A stretch of DNA of 64,000 bases, taken from NCBI RefSeq assembly GCF_019443505.1, contig NZ_CP080377.1, positions 5,704,001 to 5,768,000 of the forward strand, in the 5' to 3' direction. Both the position numbers and the translations under genes were made by a program. Below the pieces are notes generated by a model, which had not been told where the DNA came from, ran no database searches, and saw nothing but the letters and a program-made list of their open reading frames with translations. Source of the DNA: Janthinobacterium sp. PAMC25594. GTDB taxonomy: Bacteria > Pseudomonadota > Gammaproteobacteria > Burkholderiales > Burkholderiaceae_D. Shown here in pieces: positions 1 through 7,051 of this stretch; positions within the stretch are counted from its first letter, which is position 1; each line of letters opens with the position of its first letter.

Positions 1-763
1 CAAGATCACCTTGCTGCAACTGGTCACGCATACATCGGGCTTGCCGCGGCAGCCATTTACGCCGCAAACCTTGCTGTACTTCGTGGAGTATCTGTTTACG
101 GGGGCCAGCTTTTACCGGCATTTTGACCGTGACTACCTGCTGGCCTACCTTGCCGATTTTGATGCGCCCGCAACGACGGCGCCCAATTATTCGAATATCG
201 GCTATGGCTTGCTGGGACATGTGCTTGAACTGCGTACCGGAAAAAAGATGGATGCGCTGGTGCAGGAAACCATATTGCAACCACTGGCACTCGATAGCAC
301 CGGTTACCGCCCGCAGGGCTTGCCTGGCTTTGCCGCACGAGCCCATGGTCATGTGGGCGATCAGCCTAAATTCATGCGGCGCGGGAGCGAAGCGCCGGAT
401 TGGGAGTTCACCGATGTGTTGACGGGCTCGGCTGCCTTGTATTCGACGGCGAATGATTTGTTGCGCTATGCACGGGCGAATATCCGGGGTAGCGACGATC
501 CCGTGCTGGACCGTGCCTTGCAAGACACTTTGAGCGTGCGTGTCGACCGGCCAGTCGAGGCGGCGGCACTGGCCTGGCTGGTGGATGATATTGATGGCAT
601 TAAGATCACCTATCAGGTGGGTTTTGTGGCGGGCTACTCAAGCTATATCGGTCTCGATGTAAAGAATCGCACGGGCGTGGTGGTATTGCAAAACAGTTTC
701 AACTGGACCAATAGCATCGGCCACCGTTTGTTGTTGAGAATTTCCAAGCGGAAATCCATTTAA
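1..763 (+). CDS. Class C beta-lactamase-like serine hydrolase, 3' part only
   Basis: The gene runs in from before the window; codons are read from base 2 and about 253 residues are visible. The segment THTSGLP at the left edge is the conserved stretch that follows the SxxK active-site motif in this family, so SxxK itself lies outside the window. A Y-x-N motif is present as YSN about 60 residues in, followed by the typical helix (GYGLLGHVLE). The family covers class C beta-lactamases, penicillin-binding esterases and D-peptidases, so the substrate cannot be named. The protein ends in the usual repeating beta-strand/Gly segment and has no C-terminal extra domain. It stands 37 bases before a lipoprotein gene on the same strand, with which it may be co-transcribed. 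Confidence 0.85.
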   Translation, partial: KITLLQLVTHTSGLPRQPFTPQTLLYFVEYLFTGASFYRHFDRDYLLAYLADFDAPATTAPNYSNIGYGLLGHVLELRTGKKMDALVQETILQPLALDSTGYRPQGLPGFAARAHGHVGDQPKFMRRGSEAPDWEFTDVLTGSAALYSTANDLLRYARANIRGSDDPVLDRALQDTLSVRVDRPVEAAALAWLVDDIDGIKITYQVGFVAGYSSYIGLDVKNRTGVVVLQNSFNWTNSIGHRLLLRISKRKSI

Positions 764-800
764 ATGTAAAATTACAGTTCAGATAACTAATGGAGTAATT

Positions 801-1442
801 GTGAAACATGTTTTTAAGCTGTTATTCGTGATGATGTGTAGTCTCGCCATTGCAGGATGCAAGAGCCGGCCGGTGCCGCGTTCCGCTTACCAGACGACCT
901 TGCCGCAAGTGGGCACGGTGGTGACCATCGGCATTGGTGAAAGAATGTTGACCAAGAGCGATGCGTCGGAAACGCGGGCGCTGATTCTTGCGCAGGACCA
1001 GCCTCTCGGCGAGTTTGTTGTGCGTAAGGGAACGTATCCGCAAATTGCAGACAAGGAAGAATATCAAACCTTCGGCGGCGTGGTGATCGCGAATGCGCAG
1101 GGTACCGTTGCCAAGCATAATAAGCTGCATCTGTTTAGCAAGGATGGCTCCGTATGTATTGGACGTGCGCCGTGTGCAAAGGTCGATTACGTGATGGGCG
1201 TCACGACGAACTACCAACAGGCGAGTTTCCAGAGCACTTTGATTTACAGTGGTCGTATCGGCGACAGGATCACCCTGGGTTATCGTGAATTCGATCGCAA
1301 CATGGCACGGCCGGCGTTTAGTAATGATGTGACTTACGATTTGTCCGAGTCCATGATCCTGGGTTACAAAGGAGCAAGGTTGGAAGTGCTGCACGCGAGT
1401 AATACTGAAATTAGCTATAAAGTCCTGGCAGGATTTGATTGA
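801..1442 (+). CDS. Putative lipoprotein of unknown function, 213 aa
   Basis: The start is GTG, chosen because TGGAG lies six bases upstream and because it gives a classic lipoprotein signal: Lys-His, a hydrophobic run, then the lipobox AIAGC with the lipidated Cys at residue 20. The mature part is rich in beta-strand-forming residues, with a Cys pair (CIGRAPC, about residues 112-118) that could form a disulfide in the periplasm. I do not recognise a family. There is no terminator between it and the hydrolase gene upstream, so the two may form a short transcript. A cell-envelope location is well supported by the signal peptide; the role is unknown. Confidence 0.75.
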   Translation: MKHVFKLLFVMMCSLAIAGCKSRPVPRSAYQTTLPQVGTVVTIGIGERMLTKSDASETRALILAQDQPLGEFVVRKGTYPQIADKEEYQTFGGVVIANAQGTVAKHNKLHLFSKDGSVCIGRAPCAKVDYVMGVTTNYQQASFQSTLIYSGRIGDRITLGYREFDRNMARPAFSNDVTYDLSESMILGYKGARLEVLHASNTEISYKVLAGFD

Positions 1443-1835
1443 AGTGCGGCTGCGTCGTGATCTTTCTTGCCAATGTGCAGATTATCGACGCGGCTCAGCT
1501 AGCCCTGGTTCTCTTCTGGCTGCCTTTAGGCGGAAATAGCCCGTCATGCAGGCTTTGTGTGGCCGCTGTCGCAGTCCAGTTCCTGATGGTGCGCCGAAAG
1601 TTGGTTTGCGCCCACCATAAACTTACAGCAGGTCGCCCCCCGTAATGCGCGCCACATGCCTATATCGCGGGTGAAGGCAGGGCGATCGAATGCGAGTACG
1701 TGAGGTCGAATAACTTTGCCTTTGACGGTATCAACATGTCGCTGATTTTCAATCGGTACCGACCGTAATGCCCGTTGGCGCAAGCGGCAAGTGTGGCTTC
1801 TTTTGTACTATCTCTATCTTATTGAGGAAAACAGC
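1443..1835 (+). other. Gap without a convincing gene; possible gene relic
   Basis: No complete gene with a ribosome site is visible in these 393 bases. An open stretch at 1646-1768 on the plus strand reads as a plausible protein tail (AIECEYV, then FAFDGINMSLIF, then a stop) but has no start codon and is preceded by a stop. It may be the end of a decayed gene. Longer frames on either strand here look random in composition. The promoter of the next gene should lie in the last 100 bases. Confidence 0.4.
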
Positions 1836-2285
1836 ATGAAAAAAACGATGATCCTGGCGGCAATGACGGCAACTCTGGCGGTGGTTCTGCCTGCGCAGGC
1901 AGCCGATACCAAACATATGATGCCGATCGCTGGCGCCATGGCCGCCAACGACGCCCAGGCTCGCCTTGGCGATAGCGTGCAGTTCTTCTTTGGTGATCAG
2001 CCAACGCCGCCGATCGCCAATCGCATCAGCAGTGACAAGACCAGCCAGAAAACCAATGCCGTCGGCAAGTCCGCTGAAACGTCATGCAACTGGGCCTTCC
2101 TGTCGGCCATGCTTGCGCTGCAAAAACGCGCCCATTCGGTAGGTGCCGATGCGGTCGTTAATATTGTCAGCAATTACAAAAATATTGAAAATTCCAGTGC
2201 TACGGAATTCGAATGCCATGAAGGCAACATAATGTCGGGCGTGGCCTTGAAGGGCGAGTTCGTGAAGTTAAAAGCAGCGAAGTAA
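1836..2285 (+). CDS. Small exported protein of the family often mislabelled excinuclease ATPase subunit, 149 aa
   Basis: ATG at 1836 is preferred to an upstream GTG because TGAGGAAA precedes it and a clean Sec signal peptide follows (MKKTMILAAM, ending in QAADT, cleavage near residue 23). The mature protein has two Cys (ETSCNWAF and EFECHEG) around a central helix containing GADAVVNI. Proteins of this look in Pseudomonas and related bacteria are widely annotated as excinuclease ABC subunit or excinuclease ATPase subunit. Nothing here supports that name: there is no Walker motif, and the protein is periplasmic. The function is unknown. It is a single gene with its own upstream region. Confidence 0.7.
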   Translation: MKKTMILAAMTATLAVVLPAQAADTKHMMPIAGAMAANDAQARLGDSVQFFFGDQPTPPIANRISSDKTSQKTNAVGKSAETSCNWAFLSAMLALQKRAHSVGADAVVNIVSNYKNIENSSATEFECHEGNIMSGVALKGEFVKLKAAK

Positions 2286-2430
2286 GCAGCAGGGAATGCT
2301 GGCGCGGCGCGCAAGCGTCTGCAAGGCGGTCAACGCATAGGCAGCGACGGGCAACCGCGCTGCCATTTTTTTGCTGCATGCATGCTGGTCATTTGTGGCA
2401 GACTGCGCCTTTGTCTATCGATTCGCTTTC

Positions 2431-3054
2431 ATGTCCTCAGCCCTGCCCAGCACCGGCGCCAGCATCTGGCTGCTCGATTCCCGCAGCCTTGATCTCGCGC
2501 AGCTGACTCAGTATGAAACGTGGCTCGGGCCAGCGGAAGCGGTCCGCTACGCGCGCTTTGCGCGGCCGCTGCGCCAGCGCCAGTTCCTGCTGGGGCGCGC
2601 CCTGCTGCGCGCGGCGATGGGGGAAATGCTGGAAGTGGCGCCGGAATCCATCGCACTGGAAGAGCGACCGGGCCAGGCGCCGCTGCTGCTGTCGCCTGTC
2701 GATGGTGGGCATTTCAGCATTTCGCACAGCGGCCACTGGGTCGCCTGCGCGCTGAGCGGTACTACGCGGCTGGGACTCGATATTGAGCTGCGCGATTCTG
2801 GCCGAGACGTGCTGGCGCTGGCGCGCCAGGCGTTTGGCGCTGCTGTGGTCGCCGAGCTGCAAGGCTTGCCGGAGGATCTGCGGCTGGCGCAGTTCTACCA
2901 GCGCTGGAGCGAGGCCGAGGCGCGCTACAAGCTGGGCATGGATGCCGCCGTTTGTGTGACGATCGCACATGCGGAGCTGTCCATCGTGCTGTGCAGCGCG
3001 GCGCCGCTGGCACAGGCGCCCGCCTTGCTATTGTCCGGCCTGGCGCCAGACTAA
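2431..3054 (+). CDS. 4'-phosphopantetheinyl transferase, Sfp/AcpS superfamily
   Basis: Transfers the phosphopantetheine arm of CoA to a serine of an acyl- or peptidyl-carrier protein in the cytoplasm. The protein is 207 aa, close to the usual 210-240 of the two-lobed Sfp type. Visible signatures are the N-terminal R-x-RQFLLGRALLR segment, the FSISHSG motif near residue 93, the Mg-binding GLDIE near residue 117, and WSEAEARYK near residue 166, corresponding to the WxxKEAxxK motif although its first Lys is Ala here. ATG at 2431 is chosen over 2371 because the upstream 20 residues are Cys- and aromatic-rich and not family-like. No polyketide or peptide synthetase gene lies in the window, so the carrier-protein partner must be elsewhere. 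Its stop overlaps the convergent DUF2145 gene by four bases. Confidence 0.85.
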   Translation: MSSALPSTGASIWLLDSRSLDLAQLTQYETWLGPAEAVRYARFARPLRQRQFLLGRALLRAAMGEMLEVAPESIALEERPGQAPLLLSPVDGGHFSISHSGHWVACALSGTTRLGLDIELRDSGRDVLALARQAFGAAVVAELQGLPEDLRLAQFYQRWSEAEARYKLGMDAAVCVTIAHAELSIVLCSAAPLAQAPALLLSGLAPD

Positions 3055-3836
3055 TTTCCCCGCACGACGATCTCCTGCGCCTTCGGTTCGCGCTGGCGCA
3101 CGAAGCGCACGATGGAGTCGACGGTGACGACGTCGATCTGGCGCGTCATGCGGCGCTCGAACGGGTGATCGTCAAAAGCGATATTCGCGCGGAACATGCG
3201 CGCGCCCAGGCGCGTGGCGGCGGGGATGCTCAGCGTTTGCGGCGCGTAGCTGGCGCTGCGCAGCCAGCCTTGCGCTTCGGCGCGCGTCTCGATCTTGCCA
3301 GGCTCGTTGCTGGCCGCGGCCAGGGTTTCCAGCACCCATTGGTTCGAGTTCTGGTACTTGGTCGAAAACGGATAGGCCAGCATGTTGTAGTGCGGCTCAT
3401 GCAGGCGCTTGGGCGTGTTGCTGGTCAGCAGGCGCGCCAGTTGCTGCTGCGTATCCTGGCCGGGAATCAGGATCAGGGTTTCATACATGAACACATCATC
3501 CATGAAGAAATTGCCCAAGCCTTCGTTGTACAGCGACGATTCCGCCGTGCCGCACTCATTGAGTTCATGCACCACCAGCCAGCGCCCTTTCGGGTGGTCG
3601 CGCCAGGCCACCGCCATGTGCGAATAGCGCAAATTGTACTTCGACAGGTCCTGGCCCGCGCGCGCCACCAGCGCCACTTGCGCGCCGGAGGCATCGAGCG
3701 CCTGCAGGGTCTTTTGCGCCAGGTCCATCGATTTGACGAGGGTGCTCGCGTCCGTTGGTTTTTCCTCGCACGAGCGCCCCGCATGGGCGGCGCCGGCCAG
3801 GGCCAGGCTGATGATCATCACGGTCAGGCGTTTCAT
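3051..3836 (-). CDS. DUF2145 family exported protein, 261 aa
   Basis: Recognisable as DUF2145 from the body of the protein: RYSHMAVAWRDHP, WLVVHELNECGT, LYNEGLGNFF and HEPHYNMLAYPF follow the order seen in that family. A Sec signal peptide (MKRLTVMIISLALAGAAHA) places it in the periplasm. The combination of a His/Asn motif with a conserved Cys recalls NlpC/P60-like hydrolase folds, but that is inference. It is the last gene of a three-gene operon with two small paralogues. A GTG three codons upstream (3845) overlaps the preceding stop as GTGA and is an alternative start that would give translational coupling. Confidence 0.8.
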   Translation of the reverse strand: MKRLTVMIISLALAGAAHAGRSCEEKPTDASTLVKSMDLAQKTLQALDASGAQVALVARAGQDLSKYNLRYSHMAVAWRDHPKGRWLVVHELNECGTAESSLYNEGLGNFFMDDVFMYETLILIPGQDTQQQLARLLTSNTPKRLHEPHYNMLAYPFSTKYQNSNQWVLETLAAASNEPGKIETRAEAQGWLRSASYAPQTLSIPAATRLGARMFRANIAFDDHPFERRMTRQIDVVTVDSIVRFVRQREPKAQEIVVRGN

Positions 3837-3841
3837 GGGGT

Positions 3842-4270
3842 TCACGCTTTCGAATGGTGGAGGATGGCATTGCCGGCCGCGTTCGGCACATAGGCGATGG
3901 CCTTGCCCGACAGCAGCAGCATGTGGCCCGTCGAGACGGCCACCACCTTGATCACCGTGCCGGCTGCCAGCGACAGCCCTTGCGTGGCCTTCTGGCTCAG
4001 CTTGACGGAGGCCGTGGCGGCGGTGGACGCGCCCCTGGCCGCGCTTTTCAGCACGAGGACGCTGCCGTCGGCCACGTCTTCCACCTTATCGATGACGACT
4101 TCACCGGCGGCGGCCAGCACCGACATGGAGCCGACCAGCACGATGGCCGAGGCCATGCTGGCGTTGTCGGAGGCGTTGGTGGTGTCGGAGTTGGCGGCCT
4201 GGACATGCAGCGTGGCGGCGCACAGCACGGCGGTGGCGAGCAGATGTTGCATGGAATAGTGGCTTTTCAT
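3842..4270 (-). CDS. Small exported protein, tandem paralogue of the next gene upstream, 142 aa
   Basis: A signal peptide (about residues 1-25, ending HVQAANS) is followed by a low-complexity, Ser/Ala/Val-rich protein. Its second half reads as a hydrophobic hairpin: GLSLAAGTVIKVVAVSTGH, LLLSGKAIAYVPN, then a short tail LHHSKA. The same elements in the same order occur in the protein encoded at 4278-4700, so the two are tandem duplicates. Similar proteins sit next to DUF2145 genes in pseudomonads. The hydrophobic segments suggest insertion in or association with the inner membrane. Function unknown. It is the middle gene of the operon, seven bases after its paralogue and overlapping the DUF2145 start region. 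Confidence 0.75.
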   Translation of the reverse strand: MKSHYSMQHLLATAVLCAATLHVQAANSDTTNASDNASMASAIVLVGSMSVLAAAGEVVIDKVEDVADGSVLVLKSAARGASTAATASVKLSQKATQGLSLAAGTVIKVVAVSTGHMLLLSGKAIAYVPNAAGNAILHHSKA

Positions 4271-4277
4271 CGGTGAC

Positions 4278-4700
4278 TTACACTTTGGAGTGGTGCAGCA
4301 GGGCCTTGCCCAGTTCGTTCGGGATAAAGGCGATGGCCTTGCCGGAAAGAACCAGCATGTGGCCGGTGGACAGCGCCACCACGTTGACCATGGTGCCGGC
4401 CGCCAGCGACAGGCCCTTGGCCGCTTGCGTGCTCATCTGGATGGAAGCGCCGCCCGCTTCGGACGCGCCTTTCAGCACGATGACGATGCCTTCGCCCACC
4501 GTTTCCACGCTGGCGACGACCACCTGGCCGGAAGCGACCAGCATCGACATGGAACCGGCGACGACGATGGCGGAGCCCTGGCTGAGGTTTTGCGAGCCTT
4601 TCGACAGGTTCTCCGAGGCGGCGGCATGGACCAGGCCGGGAGCGGCCACGGAGAGCGTCAACAGCGACAGGGACAGGCAGAGGGGCAGCAGGCGTTTCAT
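4278..4700 (-). CDS. Small exported protein, first gene of the DUF2145 operon, 140 aa
   Basis: ATG at 4700 is chosen because GAAGGAGA stands eight bases before it; an upstream in-frame ATG at 4724 has no such site. Signal peptide of about 27 residues ending VHAAAS, then a Ser/Gly/Val-rich region and the same C-terminal pattern as its neighbour: GLSLAAGTMVNVVALSTGH, LVLSGKAIAFIPNELG and a terminal LLHHSKV. The strict conservation of the ending between the paralogues (IPN or VPN, then LHHSK) marks it as the functionally important part. Probably envelope-associated. The gene is divergent from the XRE regulator at 4861, and the spacer holds repeated inverted hexamers. Confidence 0.75.
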   Translation of the reverse strand: MKRLLPLCLSLSLLTLSVAAPGLVHAAASENLSKGSQNLSQGSAIVVAGSMSMLVASGQVVVASVETVGEGIVIVLKGASEAGGASIQMSTQAAKGLSLAAGTMVNVVALSTGHMLVLSGKAIAFIPNELGKALLHHSKV

Positions 4701-4770
4701 GTGTTTCTCCTTCAAGTGTGCCAAGTGGCAACGCCATCATTGTAGACTGAGGGCAATTGGTCAATGAAAA

Positions 4771-4817
4771 CGCTACTCGTAGCGGGCAGGCATACCGCAG
4801 GTAGCGTATTGCGCTAC
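4771..4817. promoter_or_regulatory. Pair of inverted repeats, candidate operator of the XRE regulator
   Basis: The spacer between the divergent operons contains CGCTAC-TC-GTAGCG at 4771-4784 and GTAGCG-TATTG-CGCTAC at 4801-4817. The same hexamer therefore occurs four times, in two palindromes of opposite arrangement. Their position between a DNA-binding regulator and the operon it probably controls suggests cooperative binding sites; that function is inferred. Confidence 0.45.
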
Positions 4818-4860
4818 TTTCTTGCCGCTGGAACCGATGCTATTTTTATAAAGGAAGTGC

Positions 4861-5604
4861 ATGCCGCAAACCCACGCCTTGATCGAAGCCTTGAAACGCC
4901 TGTTGAAAGCGCGTTCCGTCACGTATGCCGAGCTGGCCCAGCGCATCGGCGTGTCCGAAGCCAGCGTCAAGCGGATGTTTTCGCAGAAGCAGTTTACCCT
5001 GCAGCGCCTGGACCAGATACTGGTCGCCATCGGCAGCGATTTCCAGCAGCTGGCGCTGGCCGTGCAGACGGCGCAGGCCGCGCCGACCCTGATCACGGGG
5101 CTGACGTATGCGCAGGAAAAGGAAATCATCGACGACACCCGCTTGTTCGTGGTGGCCGTGTCCGCCCTGAACCTGTTGCCGCTGGAACAGATCGTTGCCA
5201 CTTACGACATCAGCGAGGCGCAAGCCGTCAAATATTTGCTGCGCCTCGACAAGATCGGTTTCCTGGAACTGCTGCCGAATAACCGGGTCAAACTGCTGGT
5301 GGCACGCACGTTTGCGTGGATACCAAACGGCCCCATCCACACGTATTTCAAAAAGGAAGCGTATGGCGACTATTTGAATTCGCAGTTCGATGGTGAAACG
5401 GAATTGCTGCGCCTGGTGAACGTGATGCTGTCGAAAAAATCCACGGCGGCTTTGCTGGAGCGTTTGAAGCAAGTGACGGTGGAATTCTCGCAGCAACACC
5501 AGGAAGACGCGCGCCTGCCCGGCGATGAGCGCCTGGCCATCAGCTTCATGCTGGCGGCGCGGCCGTGGATGCCGCAGACGTTCAAGGCGCTGCTGCGTCA
5601 GTAG
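4861..5604 (+). CDS. XRE-family transcriptional regulator with long C-terminal domain, 247 aa
   Basis: Residues 5-65 form a Cro/C1-type helix-turn-helix: LIEALKRLLKARSVTYAELA, then IGVSEASVKRMFS as the recognition region, and the LDQIL helix. The remaining 180 residues are helical and rich in hydrophobic and charged residues, without a recognised ligand domain; a segment at about 100-135 (SALNLLPLEQIVATYDI, then AVKYLLRLDKIGFLE) looks like a second, winged-helix-like unit. AAGGAAGTGC before the ATG fits a ribosome site. It is divergent from the small-protein/DUF2145 operon and five bases from the convergent DUF3999 gene. Likely a local repressor or activator of the divergent operon, by position only. 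Confidence 0.75.
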   Translation: MPQTHALIEALKRLLKARSVTYAELAQRIGVSEASVKRMFSQKQFTLQRLDQILVAIGSDFQQLALAVQTAQAAPTLITGLTYAQEKEIIDDTRLFVVAVSALNLLPLEQIVATYDISEAQAVKYLLRLDKIGFLELLPNNRVKLLVARTFAWIPNGPIHTYFKKEAYGDYLNSQFDGETELLRLVNVMLSKKSTAALLERLKQVTVEFSQQHQEDARLPGDERLAISFMLAARPWMPQTFKALLRQ

Positions 5605-5608
5605 CAGC

Positions 5609-7051
5609 TTACTGCGCGGGCGGCTGCTCGTCCTTGATCTGCGACAGCAAGCGCCAGGCAAAAAAGCCCAGCACGGCCACGCCCAGCAGCAGTGCGGCCC
5701 ACAGCGCGGCCAGGCGCCATGTTGCCCCATCCTTGGTGACGCGTGCGGGCGCCGCCACGCCCCCGTTGGGTTTGAGTGCGCCGGCGCTGGCCGTCTTGAG
5801 CGCCAGCAATTCGTCCGCTCTGAAGCCGGGCGCCACCTGCGACAGCGGTTGCGCCACGGCGGCGGCGCTGCTGTTGCCGAACGCCAACTGATAGGGCGGC
5901 TTGCCGCTGGCCAGGAAGATCACGGTGGCCGGTGTCCAGCCCAGGCGCAAGGCCGGCGCATCGCTGGCGGAGAACGGGTGTTCTGTGGTCGTCTGCAGCA
6001 CCCATTCGCCCGTCTGCGTCACGGGCATGGCCAGGTCGCCCGAGATGCGCTCCTTGCCATCGAGGCCGATGCGGTAAAACGTCGTACGCAGCAGGGGATC
6101 GAAATAGGCACCTTGCGCGGGACGTTCCTGCTGGCGCAGGTGCAGCCGGTGCCGGGGAACATAGCTGTTCTGGCGATACACGCCCAGAGTCGCGGGCAGT
6201 ACCACATTGTTGTGCGTCAATTGCAGGGCAATGCTGTCGGCGGGAATGGCGAGGGGCGTGGCGTAGCGCCATTCATTCGCCTGCTTGCCGGGCAAGCCTT
6301 GCAGCACGATGGAGGCGCGCGGTGGGGCGATGTCCGTTTCGCTGACGGCTTGCGCCGTAATCGCCGCAAAGGCCAGCGGTTCGCCCGCTTGCCAGCTCAG
6401 GCGCGCATAGCGGAAGGCGCGCGGCGCAAAGGCGATGCTGTCGTTGGCCAGGGTTTGCGTGTCGCTGTTGCTAAGCCAATTCAGGGTGGTGGTGCCGATG
6501 GCGTCCCATTGCTTCAGGTCATCGCTTACTTCCAGCAGCACTTGCGCACTGTAATTGTCCGTGCGGGCCGGTGGCGTGAAGCGCAAAGCGGCGATGCGCT
6601 TGTCTTGCGTCTGCTTGCCCAGGTCGAGTATCAGCGCTTGCAGCGCCGCCGTGCTCGCTGCCGTGCCGGCGCGCGTGCTGACCGACAGCAGGCGGCCATC
6701 GTCGGCCGTGCGGATGTCGATGCCTTGCATGCCATCGCCAGTTGCCGGCGCGCCCGTCACGGGGAAAATGCGGGCTGGAATGGCTGTCCGTTGCGTGGCC
6801 GATTGCGCGGGTGGCGCGCCGATGGCGTAGGCCAGGCGCTTGCCGTCGGCGTCGAACAGGCGCAGGTCGGCCAGGCTGGCCGAGCTGGCGTGCAGGTAGA
6901 CGTCCCTGGGCAATGTTAGCTGCACGATGCCGGCGCCGGCCGGCACGGTCACCGGCATGCTCCAGGCATAGTCCTGTGGCCGGTCCTGGCCAGGCGCGGC
7001 CAGCGCGGCGCCTGCCACCAGCAGGCCGCAGCAGATCAATGAGGCTTTCAT
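5609..7051 (-). CDS. DUF3999 family exported, membrane-anchored protein, 480 aa
   Basis: Signal peptide MKASLICCGLLVAGAALAA, a long beta-rich periplasmic body with YAWSMPV, then LPRDVYLHASSASLADLRLFD characteristic of DUF3999, and a single C-terminal membrane segment (LAALWAALLLGVAVLGFFAW, about residues 445-465) with a short charged cytoplasmic tail. The start is fixed by an ATGA overlap with the stop of the DUF2339 gene, a sign of translational coupling, so the two products probably act together in the inner membrane. The biochemical role of neither family is established. A much longer reading of the same frame into the upstream gene is not a real extension. Confidence 0.85.
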   Translation of the reverse strand: MKASLICCGLLVAGAALAAPGQDRPQDYAWSMPVTVPAGAGIVQLTLPRDVYLHASSASLADLRLFDADGKRLAYAIGAPPAQSATQRTAIPARIFPVTGAPATGDGMQGIDIRTADDGRLLSVSTRAGTAASTAALQALILDLGKQTQDKRIAALRFTPPARTDNYSAQVLLEVSDDLKQWDAIGTTTLNWLSNSDTQTLANDSIAFAPRAFRYARLSWQAGEPLAFAAITAQAVSETDIAPPRASIVLQGLPGKQANEWRYATPLAIPADSIALQLTHNNVVLPATLGVYRQNSYVPRHRLHLRQQERPAQGAYFDPLLRTTFYRIGLDGKERISGDLAMPVTQTGEWVLQTTTEHPFSASDAPALRLGWTPATVIFLASGKPPYQLAFGNSSAAAVAQPLSQVAPGFRADELLALKTASAGALKPNGGVAAPARVTKDGATWRLAALWAALLLGVAVLGFFAWRLLSQIKDEQPPAQ

